A DNA stretch of 64,000 nucleotides from Zhengitettix transpicula (GCA_037074705.1 CM073596.1:28308001-28372000), one strand, 5' to 3'. Positions 21,833 to 34,875 are shown, counted from the first letter of the stretch. Program-made: numbers and translations. Notes: generated from the sequence alone by a model not told the origin.

Positions 21833-22377
21833 TTTAAGGCAGCAGGCTACATGAGGGTGATCCACATTGGGCAACTCCCCTTTAATAGCATAGGAAGGGA
21901 TTTGAAAGGGGGGATGCGGAAGGGTAGAGGAAGGTAGCCAAGGGTTAACTAGGGCCCCCTGGCTATATTTTAAGGATCCTACCCGGCATTCGCCTAAAGG
22001 AATGCAGGGAAAACCTTAGAAAAACCTGCATCGGGTAGGTCGGGCATTGGGTACTTGTCCCACGCCCTTCCGATAGCGGGAGAGGAGTTTGCTGTGGGGA
22101 CGCAGCATTCCCTTCTCCGTGCCTCGACCAGTTTAGGAGGCAGCTGGCCGACTATTCCAATGGGAATAGCGAACAACTCTTACCGTATGCCCAAGGTCTG
22201 CGACCCCGGAACATACACCTCTCAGAACAGGCCGAGGTGCCTCGGCTTGTGGGAACCTTAGTTCAAAAAACGGAGAGGAAAAGCATACCCAAAGGTAGCT
22301 CCTTCGTATCTGTCCTAAAAGGTTCTGCCTGCGAGAGAAAAATCCCTCACAGGTTACCTGCGAGAATATCCTCTCGA
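21833..22377 (+). mobile_element. Foldback family, second head-to-tail unit
   Basis: Begins TTTAAGGCAGCAGGCTACATG and repeats the preceding unit through the CCTGCGAG hairpin. It then breaks into a 5'-lacking Helitron fragment at about 22378. Nested inverted segments are easy to see here: CCTACCCG/CGGGTAGG enclosing GCATTCGCCTAAAGGAATGC and TGCAGG...CCTGCA. Confidence 0.82.
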
Positions 22378-22803
22378 AAAAGTATTGGAATCACTAATAT
22401 GGCACGAAAATTAACTTACATTTTCCGCAAGGATCGTAAAGAATTTCGTATTGTTTTTTATTATCATTCGAAGGAGTATTTCTGGATGAAATTATACCTT
22501 TTATTCAATGAAAATATTTCTGCTTTATTTCAGTACGTTAAAAGGAACTATTTCCTTTTTTGTTCAGTTCGTCGTGTAGTAACGTGGTGTTTTGGGGCGC
22601 AGTATTTTAACACAAAATTATCTCGATTTTCAATTATAATTATTTACACCTTTATGCTAGGGGCTTCTCACCCCCACAGTCTTTGAGTTTTGAAGAATAT
22701 GTGTACCAGTTTTTTTTTGTCCAATCTGTCCACGATTTTAAATTTGTATAGAAATTAACGTAAATATGTACATACAAATATACATAATTTTTTTATTATA
22801 TAG
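22378..22803 (-). mobile_element. Truncated Helitron, short subfamily
   Basis: Matches the inner and tail part of 31815-32550 (GGCACGAAAATTAACTTACA, TTCCGCAAGGAT, a CACAGTCTTTGAGTTTTGAA block, ACGTAAATATGTACATACAAA, TTTTATTATATAG). The CTAG end and adjoining 300 bp are missing. The junction with the foldback unit at 22377 is sharp. Confidence 0.72.
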
Positions 22804-24587
22804 GTAGAATAGATTAGCATTACCTTTCCGCTGTAATATTATATACATAATTATCCAATTCCTAACTTATTGTAATTAGTCTTGGCTGCAGGGTACAACC
22901 GACTCCCTTCCTTATAAAATGTAGCTTCGTAAAGGTGGCAGCTTGGGAACGAAAAGTGTGTCTTGATGGTGGTTATGAATGTGGCAAGAGCCATATTTCA
23001 CGGTTTGGTCCTGTGCAACTGTCCGTGCCGTCCCGAATTGCTTATCTCGTTGCGGACTCTCAAGGGGGCCTCTCACCTGGACCAAGCTCTCCGCACAACT
23101 TCCAGGTCGAGAAGCGCCCGGAGCTTTAATCTCGGTTAATCCCTACAGATGTCTCCCTTCTCCCTTCATCAAGTGTTGCAGCTATAAATTACTTCCCCCC
23201 TTTCCTTCGCTCCCTCTCCCTTCCTTTATCTGACTGTTCGCAGTTCACGTCCGCTACCGTGGCCCATTCTTCCTCATGTTCCCCTCTAATCCAGATGTCT
23301 TTATATTAACTGCCAATTTAATAAAGTGGAACTTCGTTCAATTCCTTCCTTGGGATTCCAAGTCTATATTCTCTCATATCTAACTTTATAAGAACAAAAT
23401 TATTCAGCTACTGGATTTATTTCATATAATTTAACCGATAAAGTAGTCAAAATACTATTTAGAGAGAAGTGTTTTCACTTCACTGCAGTTATAAACTGTA
23501 TTTATTTTTGAATGTAGAATTATATCAACATCAATCTAAATTAAAAATCAATTTTAACCTTTAACTCACTGTAAACATTAAATTATTTTTATGATTGTAA
23601 AATGTTATTTTACGTTGTACATTGGCAGAATATTTTGAGTGGAAAAGAGAAAACAGTTCCTGTTATTCAGTGGAAATAATTGTTATTTATAGACATTAAG
23701 TCTTGGAGACACTTTCTTGGAAACTGGGTGTGACGGATTTAATAAGTTTAACACTATTGGATCAATAAAATTTGCCCTCATAGTTGACAGAGGAAACAGA
23801 GGTTTTATAAGGACAAAAATCTGATAGTGAGGGTAGATAATCGTTCAATGATGAATGTGAGATATATTCGAGAGAGCGGTAGAATTTCGGAGATGTGAAA
23901 TTTATCTGAAGAGTTACAGTGATGGAGGAGCTACCACAGAGAATAGGAATTAGGCAGTAGAGAAAGAACAGTAATAGCTAGGACAATGAACGTTAAGATA
24001 TTGCATTATGCCAAAATTGCGAATTTAAGAGATTGAGTTAAAGTTGTTGAGTATGAAGGAACTTAAAAATAATTATTTATGTTTCTTTCTTGAGTCCACG
24101 ATAGAATGATGAGGACGACGTGCCTGATGGCTGAGACCAACAGAAAATCAAGCAGAGTTTCTATGCAGCCGTTTCGAGAGAATTCATACGCTGGCCCAAG
24201 TTAGTACAAGATACACCAAACAATATATATATAAATTGTAACGTTTCGTCGGATACGCAATGCCTCAGCTAGGGATAGGGGCAAAGAAAAAGTTATGGGA
24301 TGAGGTTGGGGATCTCTGAGGAAAACCGTTGAGGGACGTGACCAGATTCGACTGTACGGTAAATAAAATTCGGGATACTGGATACTTAACAATTTATAAT
24401 TTTCATCAACCAGTTGGGTACAATTTAACCTTGCCAAAGGCAATTCTGTTACAAAAAGAAAAGTCAAGGAACGGCTCGCTTCAGCACTACTACAAAACAA
24501 ATGGTTAAATTACTACGTTACGTCCGTCTCTCTGCATTCACTGGAACATGGCGGGATGACGCATTGCTAACTGGCGTGGGTCGCCAT
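22804..24587. other. No gene recognised; C/T-rich patch and an unnamed segment next to (AT)n
   Basis: 22865-23260 is GC-richer, with overlapping ORFs of 64 and 84 codons that have no recognisable domain. GCTATAAATTAC at 23181 looks TATA-like but has no other support. 24238-24587 is a less AT-rich piece bounded by TTGTAACGTTTCG and an AT tract. It could be a fragment of another LTR element. Confidence 0.3.
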
Positions 24588-24590
24588 ATG

Positions 24591-24640
<50 letters not shown>
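24588..24640. repeat. (TA)n microsatellite
   Basis: TATATATAAA followed by a 40-bp uninterrupted TA tract. Confidence 0.95.
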
Positions 24641-24641
<1 letters not shown>

Positions 24642-24699
24642 TTAAAAAATAATATAAGAAATATTTGAACGAATGAAAAAAATAATTAAAACAATGAAC

Positions 24700-25520
24700 G
24701 GCGAGGCATAAAGACCAAAATTCTAATTTACAAAAGTTAAACAGTCGGGTAGTAAGCAGCAAGGAGAACAGACCAAAATTCTAATTCATGAAAATTTGAA
24801 CAAGACAGTGGGGCAGTGAACAGCGAGGAGAACAGACTAAAAAGACTAATTTAAGGAACGAGAGAATGTGTTCCAGTAATAAGTATGCTGCTACATCAAA
24901 TCGCAGAAACTAAATCAATCCTCAGTCAACAGACGAAACCAGTGAGTTGCATTTTCAACATGACTCACGAGATCTACAAATCCAGGTTGCAGTAAATCAT
25001 CGAGAATTCATTTTAAACCAACCGACAAACTATGCTAATTAGAGTCTGTGAATGATTAGAGTCTGTGAGTAATTAGAATCTGTGAAAACCCCAAAATTGT
25101 GCACGAAAAGTTAAAATGAGTCCTGGGCTGCCGTAAGTAGGAAGAAAACTTTAAAATTATTGTAAACTCTTTTTAAAAGATAAACGTCAGATCGTTATTT
25201 AATTATTCAGATCATTCTTTAATTATTGTTAAAATGAAATTGTTTAAACTCAATCTATTAGCATAATTTTCTTCATGAACAAATTTCGTCTATGTTTAGA
25301 CGCATCAATTTGCTTATAAAGTAAATGTAAAATTTGGTGTTCTTTGATTGTATAAATTCTGCCATTATCAAACCCAGTTCAAGACCCTGAGATCCCAATT
25401 ATTTTGTATATTTTATAATTGTTTTAAATTTGGCGTAATAAATTTTGTTTGTTGTATAAAGTTAAGAGTTTTTCATTTTAAAAGAACACATTTATGCAAT
25501 AGATTATGTTAATTATTACA
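24700..25520 (+). mobile_element. LTR, TGTAGTAATT family, 5' part missing
   Basis: Collinear with 16730-17748 from its repeat-rich part (ACAGTCGGGTAGTAAGCAGC) to TGTTAATTATTACA. It has the CAAACCCAGTTCAAGACCCTGAGATCC core and an AATAAATTTTG signal. The first 150 bp or so, including TGTAGTAATTGG, are absent, and the left boundary is approximate. It is followed by (AT)n. Confidence 0.75.
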
Positions 25521-25593
25521 ATATATATATATATATACATAAATAAATACATACAAATTTACATAATTTTTTATTATATAGGTAGAATATTTT
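25521..25593. repeat. (AT)n tract then a Helitron tail fragment
   Basis: About 18 bp of AT, then ACATAAATAAATACATACAAA and TTTTTATTATATAGGTAGAATA. The latter matches the tail of the truncated Helitron at 22750-22812, including its AGGTAGAATA variant. Confidence 0.6.
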
Positions 25594-25675
25594 AACTTTT
25601 TTCAGCATCTGTATTTTTGCGGAGATTCGTCTATAAATATAATTACGTGTTTGATACGCTGAATAAACTTGGCAA
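25594..25675. repeat. Short dispersed repeat shared with 27300-27380
   Basis: TTTTTCAGCATCTGTATTTTTGCGGA, then TCTATAA, ATTA, and ACGTGTTTGATACGCTGAA occur at both places with few differences. No function is suggested. Confidence 0.7.
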
Positions 25676-28600
25676 AAAATACATATTGCCTAAATAATTC
25701 AGTCTCTTGGATAAAATACGACATAAAAACTTCTGTGGCAGTTAATATTTAAATAATGTACTAATATATTTTTTATTTCTTTGAAAGTAAATTGTTTTAA
25801 TATTAATTTTATTATTATAAACTTAAATATTTAAATGTTTTATTATGTAGAGGTATTAGTATTAGTTTTCCAATGTATGTTTGATACATATTTTTTGTGC
25901 TAAATAAAATAATTTCAATTTCAATTACATAAATGAAATAAAAGTAATTGAATATAAACTACAAAAAACATAAAATGTTAAACTTATTTATTATTTATAT
26001 AAAATATGATGCATATTCCTTACGTGAAAATTATCAGGTTTAATAATTTATTTTGAATGTATATTGGACATCTCTCAGGATGGTAAATCCATCACATGTC
26101 TGTGATTAGAAACGTGATCAATAATGTCAAACGTTTAGTAAATTGAAATCTGAATCGTGTATGGTTTCGATTATTTTTTTTTTATAAAAAATGTGGGAGT
26201 CCTGTAAATCTCAATCGAACATTAAGCTACACACGTTCATCAAATACCTGAATGAACGAGCCGGTACAAATATAAATGCAAGGGAATTCAAAAGTCTAGG
26301 ATACAGTGAATGGTGGGGGTTGGTCTGCCGTTTCTCCCCATTTGCATGTAAATGAGCTGTGGCATGCTATCGAAGGAAGTCAGGGGAAAGCCCCGCTTTG
26401 AAATGAAATTCCTATTGGCTCCGCTGTGTTACAGAGACGTCTCACGGCGGTACGCCTCGGAAAAAAAAATTTCCTTCCCTTTAAGAATTAGAATAAAAAC
26501 ATTTCCAAACATAAGGATGTTCTACAATTTCATTTAACATATTTTCTTAGCTGAGAAATGAACAAAAACTGTCAATGTATCAGTTTTTAAATGAAAATTC
26601 AATGAAGCAATGTTAAAGTAAAGGAAATTTATTTAGTGCAATCATAGAAAGGTACAATTATTATATAATTTCTTTTCCTCTTTCTGACATTATGGAGTAC
26701 TCTGATATTGGTATTTTGTTACTGATATCGTACGGGTTATAACTTTGTAAAAATGGATGACTTTATCCTGTTTTAAAATATAAACAATTAAGATCAATTT
26801 CTTTATTATTGGACACAATTTAGGTTTTCGTGTCATTAGGATAATATTTTCGGGAATAAAATACGGCAAGAGGTGCATAAAAATAATCAAACCCTACATT
26901 GAATTAAATATCATTAAAAAAAACACATACATTTTTTTGAAGAAATTGTAAGTCAATTTTAATATTCAGGGATTCTCTATTTTTTTTATGGTTTTTAGTA
27001 ATGGAGCGATTAATACATAAAAGTAAATTTAATTAAATATAACAGATTTTTTATTCTTTAAAATAAAATAAAATTTTAATATTCTGGGACTAAGGATTTT
27101 ATTTTATGTTTTTAATTCATTTTTAATTATTCACCGGAAATTTGCGTCTATTACATTAAATTTTCCGTATTACACGAAATAATTTAATTAATATTAATAA
27201 TTAAACCGTTTATTTTATTAAACTATTGCGACTCCTTTTCAAAAAAACATATAAAGTCAGGCGAGGTGGAAAAAAGAACTGAAGTTCATATTTTCACCTT
27301 TTTTTTCAGCATCTGTATTTTTGCGGATATTTATCTATAATTATACTTACGTGTTTGATACGCTGAAGATACTTGGAAAATAATCTATCTAAATTTATAA
27401 TAATTGTATCCGCATTAATTTCAATTTGTTCTATTTCACTTACGGCGAAATTAAGTATTAAAGTTTGCTTTATTAAATATAAATTAATGCCCTTCTGTTC
27501 TTAAAGATTTTGTTCCGCATGCCTTTGTGTGTTTCTCAGATATACTTATTCCGTACGACTGTAATTTTGACCCCAAAATAGTATAAAACTAAGATCTAAG
27601 AATGTAGATAAAAATAGACGATATCATCGAGATTATGTTTTTCATATTTATTCAATAATAAAATACAAATGGTTTTAATAACGTAGCTTCTAGTGAAACG
27701 GAGGTAAGGATATTATTGGGAATATACAGGGAGGAATAATAATAATAAATCAGACAATGGTGTGGACTGTTTGGTTTGATAATGGTGACGTCATCCTCAT
27801 TCGAATTCCAATCCTCTTAATTTTGCGATTTTTGGTTTACTAAATTCATGTCTAGAGACACCTAGTTCATCCTTTACAGTAAAAAGAGGGGGAAGAAATG
27901 GAAGTCCTCAATGAATTAGTTGGCAGAAGGGGCACAAATTGTTGAATCTACATGTTCTACCTACATAAACGTGAACACTCACATCATACTTATTCCTCCA
28001 GTTCTCTTGTGTCTCAAATTATTTTCTTCTTTCGGATATTTTCACGCAGAAAAGAATATGCTTCAAATCTCACAAAATTGAAGGATATGGCGGTAATTTT
28101 AAGTCAAATTAAACGAATTAGTTAAAGTATGTATTCCAAATTTTTATTGTTTTTCACCTGACGTAGACTGAAGCCACGGCGGGTCTAACAAAGAATAACG
28201 ACGTCTGGCGTCGCCCACTTCCGTCTGAACAATGAGGCCAGTGATGAGCACAGCACCGGCGCAGCGTCCGTCGATAATTGCGTATTTCCCCGACGCAATC
28301 GAACCTCGATGAAGAATCTACTTCTTCAGAGCTCCCTCGCCATTCACCGACACACAAAAAGGAGCCCCTCCCCCCCTCCTCCACCATCGCGCGCTCGGTT
28401 AAAGGACGCAAGAAGCCTTTATGTGGAGATTGCACAAATGAATACACTGACAATTGCACTCGCCGAGTTTTGCTATTGAATGTTCCGCATTCCAACAAAT
28501 CCCGCAGGGAGCAACGCACAATGCGGCCGCCGTATTCCTCCGCTGACGTCGTAATTAAAGACGTCTAGCTTTAAATTACTGGTCTCCGAGACTTATTTCA

Positions 28601-28867
28601 TATCAGGAATTCACGAACCGGGTACAATCTCTAAGTAATACCCTTGGGATTTGCAACGTCGCTGTTGCACCGAACCCGTTGGTATGTAGATTACATACAT
28701 GTTATTTTTAGAAATAACTTATATGAAATTATTATACATATAAAAGAATATAACACCCGTTGTCCTTAATTTTCACGTAGCTCTGTGTATCCGTCGCGTG
28801 CAGGCTAAAAGGAAATATAATCCATTGAGGAAGTACCAACAATAATCCTAAGCGAAATATCCTACGA
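25676..28867. other. No gene recognised; GC-rich patch at 28150-28570
   Basis: Very AT-rich up to about 28150. TGACGTCA occurs at 27786-27793. The GC-rich, CpG-containing patch at 28150-28570 is open on both strands (about 96 and 121 codons) without a recognisable domain. A CpG-island-like promoter or first exon of a host gene is possible but unsupported. Confidence 0.3.
27300..27380. repeat. Second copy of the 25594-25675 repeat
   Basis: Same orientation as the first copy, about 1.7 kb away. Confidence 0.7.
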
Positions 28868-29642
28868 GAATAATATAAATGTGTTTTGACTTTTCACTAA
28901 ATCACCACAGGGACTCCAACCTCTCCAAAGTGCCCTAAATTCCCTAGAGTCATGGTTCAAACAATGGAGAGTCAACATCAAACCCTCAAAATCCTCTATC
29001 CTACACTTCACACTAAAAAGAAACCCACTCGCACAAGTCCCTCTCACTCTCAATGGAACTCTTATTCCAAAAGTAACTCAACCTTGACCCAAAATTATCC
29101 TGGCAAACCCACATTAAAAAACATCATCCCCCAAATTTTCAAAAAATTTCCACTCTGAATCAATACTAAACGAATAAACTATTTCTCCTTCATCCGACCC
29201 ATCTGATCCTACGACTGCCCTATCAGAAGCTCCACCGCCAAAACTCCAAATTACCCAAAACAAAATCCTTCGCTCCATTACCAATACTCCGTGGGTCCTA
29301 AGAAACTCTAAAATCCCCAAAAGACATCCAAATTGTATCGTAAATCACCCAAATCCGACCATAGAATACATTCATAGCCATCCCCCCCCCCCCTCAAATC
29401 GTTGTCTGGAACGCAAACTCCCAATAGACTTCATACTTCCCCACCAACACTCAGGAACATCCTGACAAATCCTCTTCCCGTCAGTCCAATATAACCTCCC
29501 GACCCGATATCCCACCTAAGCCAAAAACTCCAAACCTTTACAGTAATAAGGAAAAACACCCATCTCACCTTCCACCCTATAAATCAAGAACCGAAGGGTT
29601 GGAAAGTCACTGGACTCTCTACCTACACAAGTTAACTTGTAA
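28868..29642 (+). pseudogene. Jockey-like non-LTR reverse transcriptase, C-terminal remnant
   Basis: From about 28885 the plus strand reads LFTKSPQGLQPLQSALNSLE, then SWFKQWRVNIKPSKS and LHFTLKRNPLAQVPLTLNG, the region just after the catalytic YADD box of Jockey-type RTs. A frameshift follows, and the other frame continues LDPKLSWQTHIKNI, the conserved thumb motif. Further degenerate matches include QNKILRSITNTPWVLRNSK in a third frame. The end reads LDSLPTQVNL and a stop at 29640-29642. The YADD box itself is not preserved. The protein would have been the polymerase of a self-copying retrotransposon; multiple frameshifts and stops show it is dead. An LTR begins 41 bp downstream at 29684. Confidence 0.8.
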
Positions 29643-29683
29643 ATTATTTACCAGAATTTTTTTAAAACTATTAGTAAATGTAT

Positions 29684-30659
29684 TGTAATGCCAATTAATT
29701 AATACATTAATTGTAAATTTGAAAATCTAAATAGTTAGAGAAATCCTTTGTGGCGGCGGTACAGAATACAGCAACAATGTAGCCAGGTATTGTTTCCTTT
29801 GTCGGAAGAAGCGATGCGCGCTCAAAATTACGACAGAGTCCAGTTCACGTTATGATATGGCGGAAGGCAGGTCGCATTAAGAGTTCACGTTACGGTAGAG
29901 TGGAGTTCACATTAAGATACGGTAGAGTTCAGTCCGAATTTTGGTTCCTCAGCGATCGGGTGATCATAAAAGAACTTTTGGAACTTGGAGATTAAACACG
30001 TTCCGAGAGACGAGGACGAAAACGAAAGGCGAGAACGAGAATCGAAATAAACTTGCAGGAAAGCATAGACAAAACATTCACACAAGCCGAACTACGAAAC
30101 CTGCTAAGCACAAACAGTTTTGGTGAACATAGCCAGGCAGAGATTCTCAGGAGTCAACCGAGTGAGGGAGAGACGAAGAGGAGGTTCTTGGTTCCTGAGT
30201 TTGATCTAAAAATATTAATTTTAGAATCAGTGAGTTTTAGTAGAAGCTGTGCAAAACCCCATCATAGTGCTTCGTAAGTCAAAAGTATCCTGGAATGCTT
30301 CCGTGAGTACCAATATAAAACAACTCATTATGTAAACCAGATTAAAAGATAGACGTCAGATTTAGTTCTCTTCTTTTGATAAAATTTTTTAAGTAGAATC
30401 CATCTTTTTAGTATAATTTCGTCGACAAGTAAATTTCGTCTTTGTTAATTGACGAGTAAATGTTTTATTGAAATTTGTGTTGATAATATTTCTAAATAAA
30501 TGATTAGCCATTATCAAACCCAGTAATGACCCTGAGATAAATTCTATTTGTAATTATTTGTGTAATTGTTTTTAAAGTATTGAAAATAAATTTGTTTGTC
30601 TGTTAAAGTTTATAAGCTTTCATTCATTTAAAAGTCCATCATTATTTTTGTATATTACA
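29684..30659 (+). mobile_element. Solo LTR, TGTAATGCC family, GTAT target duplication
   Basis: Starts TGTAATGCCAATTAATTAAT, ends TTTTTGTATATTACA, with GTAT at 29680-29683 and 30660-30663. Its core reads CAAACCCAGTAATGACCCTGAG and it has AATAAATTTG near the end. Three short repeats built on AGTTCAC(G/A)TTA..A are found at about 29846-29930. It shows the proper LTR end that helps to place the PBS in 12595-13688. The ORFs at 29941-30277 lie inside it and are not genes. Confidence 0.9.
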
Positions 30660-31814
30660 GTATTATCAAAACTGTATCCTTCGAAAGATAAAAGTTTTTA
30701 AGAATCAAAAATAAAAATACTTACCCTTTATTTTAAAGTCAGAAAACTATATGCAAATTTGTTTCATCGAATCGAAGTTTAACCATTACAAACGTTCAAC
30801 AAGTTAGACTTTCTGTTTTACTTACATTACAAATCTTATTCAGCGTTTCCACGGTTCTGATTCACAATTACTGGACGAAATAATTAATATTTATAAAAAA
30901 TAAAAAAAATGTTGCGTAATTCATCCTTTATAGATTCACGTTCGCCCTTATAATTGACTTCTTCTTTGTTAGTTACTTGATTTTCAATATTTTTAAGCGT
31001 TGAATTTTAAGTGTTCTGTGCCTTGATATACTTCCTCGAAAAATCATCTGATAATTTTATTTTTGAGGTATGTTTCAAGTGCAACTGATTCAGGTTCGTG
31101 TATAGTATCTATTTTTTTCTTATTTTGCTATTGTACCCTTTGAAATACCTCTGAACGTAAAGGTTGAACACCTTATGAAATGCTGATTATGAACTTTTTG
31201 ATTGATAGGTACTTAAGCCAACACCGCAGAAATGAAGTGTAGGGGTGTGCAATTATTTTAAGTCCGACGGACACTGCTGGAACGGGGCGTGGCTATACAC
31301 TGTGCTCCAGGCCATTAGCGAATTAATATCGGATTCGTGTTGTTAAAGTGAGAGTCTGGACCCGAGAAACTCGTGTCTTGGGTAATTACTGCCCAACACA
31401 AACAAACTCGCGTCCTCCACAGTTTCTCACCAGAGTAATTAAATAAATCTGTTGCGTTTTGGGTGCTTCAATTATCCGGTGTTTGTTCAGCTAATGGTAC
31501 TAGCGAAATTTTGCAACTTATCTGCCTCACTCATCTACAACTGTTCAATCTTCTCGTCGACGAATTTTGATTTTTTTTTCTCTTAGCCGATATAAAGTGC
31601 TAATTTCCAATTGATCATTACTTTTCAGCCGGGGTACGTGTCTGCCGACGATGTCCAGAGATTAGTCACGCGACTGCTTGACACTTCTGATTTAGAAAAT
31701 AATCACCATTTACCTATGTGCATATTTTATGGTTATATCCAAGTATTTAGGAAAATTTATTATTTATCAATTAAATTTATGTTGATTTATATTTTCTGTC
31801 ATATTTATTAGAAA
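30660..31814. other. No gene recognised
   Basis: AT-rich, with a mixed-composition stretch near 31240-31560. No ORF with support. Confidence 0.35.
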
Positions 31815-32550
31815 CTAGCCTAGTGCCCGGCGTTGCCCGTGTACTTATTTATATAAACCCGAAGAAGTATTTAATTCTATATTAATCTTTAGTCAAGAAG
31901 TGATTTAACCTCAATGTAACTGTTCCTAGATCCGTACATGCTTTCCACCGATAGTGCATTAATTTAAAGGTTACAATATAAATTGAATTTTATTTCATCA
32001 ATCCCAACAAACATACTCACGAATTTCTGTACGAATAAAATACTTAAATACACTCCTTGAGTATTGCAGGATATCATTGTACTACTGATGAAATTGTTAG
32101 CTACATTTACAATGTAAACAAATAGTCGCCATATTGGAGTCATTAATAAGGCACGAAAATTAACTTACATTTTCCGCAAGGATCGGATCGTTTTCTATTA
32201 TCATTCAATGGAGTATTACTGGAAAAAATTATACTTTTTATTTAATGAAAATATTTCTGCTTCATTTCATTACTGAAATAGGAACTATTTTCTCTGTTTG
32301 TCGCGTAGTAACGCCTCACTCTCTGTCCCGTGACGTCACGGTCTCTTGGCGCGCAGTAACTTAAGACAAAATGTTCACATTTTTTTAATTACAATTCTTT
32401 CCACATTTATGCTAGAGATTACTCACCCCTACAGTACCGTTTCTCGAGTTTTGTAGAATATGTATATAAAATTCACGCGTTAAAATTTGTATTCAGATTA
32501 ACGTAAATTCATACATACATACAAATATACATCCTTTTTTATTATATAGA
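31815..32550 (-). mobile_element. Non-autonomous Helitron, short subfamily (larger variant)
   Basis: On the minus strand it starts TCTATATAATAAAAAAGGATG and ends GGGCACTAGGCTAG, between A and T of the host DNA. It shares the inner GGCACGAAAATTAACTTACA and CGTGACGTCACGGTC segments with other copies. TGACGTCA lies at 32331-32338. Confidence 0.8.
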
Positions 32551-34030
32551 TTTAAATACTTCAACCGACGGAAATCCTGAGATATATAACCAGGTGTGCT
32601 TGAAAATGGTACTTTGATTGACTTATTTCTCGGTCCTGATCAATTCCACCTTTCTCCATACATCTTGTTTATCAAATCATCTATTTTCCTTTCCTCCAAC
32701 AACGAATCAGGTTCCCTATTCTGTAGTATTCTTCCCCGACCACGTCTCCCTCTCTATCAATGTACGGTCGAATTTATTCTACATAGAAAGAGAGCTCTGT
32801 TTGGCTGAGCTCTATTGTTTGTAGTGGATGGATGCTGTCGGGAATCAGATTAGCTCCGACGCGACACGTGCGGACGAGGGTCACGCGTAACAAGTGGATA
32901 GGGTGAGTCGTAGTCGGGGAGCAGATAACATCCGATAAGGTATGTAAATGTGCGGACAGCGACAGTATCATTACTGGCAATCACGGGACTCCGGCAGAAC
33001 ATGCTGTACAAGTATCACGCCGCATTACATACGAACATATGAAGCGACTTCACGGTCTGCTACCCGCAAAATATATTTGCCCACCCTTTTCAGTGAAAGA
33101 GCGTAATAAATGTGGACGTAATTTTGTTATTTTCTCCGACAGCTTCAAGTGGAACTGTAATAGGTGGTGATGAAAATAAATCTGTATGTACGTAGATTTA
33201 ATCTTTAAACTTTTCAATTTTCTGAATATAAATAAGTGCGATTACACGTCATCAAAGCCAGTTTTAAATTCAGTCTATTTATTGTGAATTTAAAGTCTCA
33301 TGTCTATGGTTAAACCGTTAGTTTTAACTGGAAAAATAATTTAAAAATACTGTAGATAATTTTCTAATTTATATCGTGCCATAGATAATATTACTATTCA
33401 AGATTGAAGAATAACAAAATGGCTGTTAATTATACGAGTAGCAATGACTGAGAAAAATCAGCGAGGAAGTTGCGATAAAGTATGAAGATGGCATTGTGAA
33501 AGTAGAAAGCCGCGACGTACTCTGTATCACCATTGCTACTACTCATCCAGTAAAAATTCAGCGGTATTCTTGTCTCCCTTGGGACACAGAGAGATATTAA
33601 ATCGTATAAACGGGTTTTCTTCGGCAGTCATCGTGACTGACGGCCCATTGTTCGACGCTTCTTTACATCCTCTCTCCTTTTGTGTCCTCTGAATTGCTGG
33701 CTCGGGTGGCTATTTAATGTAATGCGACCGTATTATCCACAGTGCTACTTTCCTCGAAGTAATTACACGAAATAACTGTGTAACTTCCACATGCTTGTGG
33801 ATTCGATGAATGCCTCTCATTTTCCGCTCTAAAGACGTCTCTCTGTTCCAGAGAAACAATAAAAGTTTACTAACCCCGTGCTTAGTGCAAGCCCACCATT
33901 GTTCCGTGTCGCAAGAGAGGACTCTAGACTTCAGCTAAAATGAAAACCTTTATTTAGCGACATTTTAAGTTTGATTAGCATAGTATGAAAGCTCCACATC
34001 ATAAACCATGCAGATCAGGACAAGAAGAGT
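32551..34030. other. No gene recognised
   Basis: Overlapping frames of 68-70 codons at 32596-32980 occur on both strands and carry no domain. The rest is AT-rich or mixed sequence without a match. Confidence 0.35.
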
Positions 34031-34875
34031 AGGAAATTTATTTTCAGATTTTGAAGTTAAAATTTTATAAAACTGTGAGATAGACAACTTTATGTGCAAC
34101 GGAAGTGACGTCACAGGCTATCAGGTCCTTAAACTATATTTACCCCTCCTGCGCCCCCCCCCCTTTCCGTCCCTTCGTATTCTGTTAAACTGTGAAGGCC
34201 AAAAAGAAACATATTATTACAGAGTGAATAATTGATAATGAAGAGTAAACGAGCAATGTGTTAATTAAAATTATCACTGTGGCTTCCTATACTTTATGAA
34301 TTCAAAGGAACTGTAGTGAACATGTGGCATAAACGAGCATATAATATTGATTAAACTAAATCTGTTTTAGAAAATTTGTATACGAATATCCTGAATGTTC
34401 TTTCTTACGCCATAGGAAAGTATTTATATTTACAACAGCAACGTTAGGATATTTATTTTCAGATTTTGAAGTTAAACTTTTATATAACTGTGAGATAGAC
34501 AACTCTATGTGCAACAGAAGTCAGAAGTGACGTCACAGGCTATGAGGTCCTTGAACTATAGTTAACCCTCCTTCGTCCACCCTTCCCCCCCTTTCAATCC
34601 CTTCCTATGCTGTTAAAGTTATGAAGGCCTCAAAAAAGAGATTATTATAGACTGAATAATTGATACTGAAGAGTAAACGAGCAATATGTTATTTAAAATT
34701 ATCACTGCGGCTTCCTATACTTTATAAATTTAAAGGAACTGTAGTTAACATATAGCTTAAACGAACAAATAATATTGACTGAATTAAATCTGTTTTAGAA
34801 AATTTGGTGACGAATATTCGGAATGATCTTTCTTACGCCATAGGAAATACATTATTTTTACAACAGCAACATGTA
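34031..34875. repeat. Tandem duplication of a 415-bp unit
   Basis: TTTATTTTCAGATTTTGAAG recurs with a 415-bp offset (TTTTCAG at 34041 and 34456), and both copies run through GTGACGTCACAGGCTAT, a C-rich run, ATTATCACTG(T/C)GGCTTCC and TTACAACAGCAAC. The copies differ by scattered substitutions and small indels. TGACGTCA is at 34106-34113 and 34528-34535. Confidence 0.9.

Noticed and set aside
23170..23240. A promoter at GCTATAAATTAC
   Set aside because: A lone TATA-like string next to a C/T-rich stretch; no downstream gene.
24201..24500. A 99-codon minus-strand ORF next to (TA)n
   Set aside because: It starts without a clear context, runs into the AT repeat, and shows no domain; it may be part of an unidentified LTR fragment.
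28154..28568. Host gene or first exon in a GC-rich patch
   Set aside because: Both strands are open over the same bases, no domain, start context or splice pattern is convincing; kept only as an unassigned GC-rich region.
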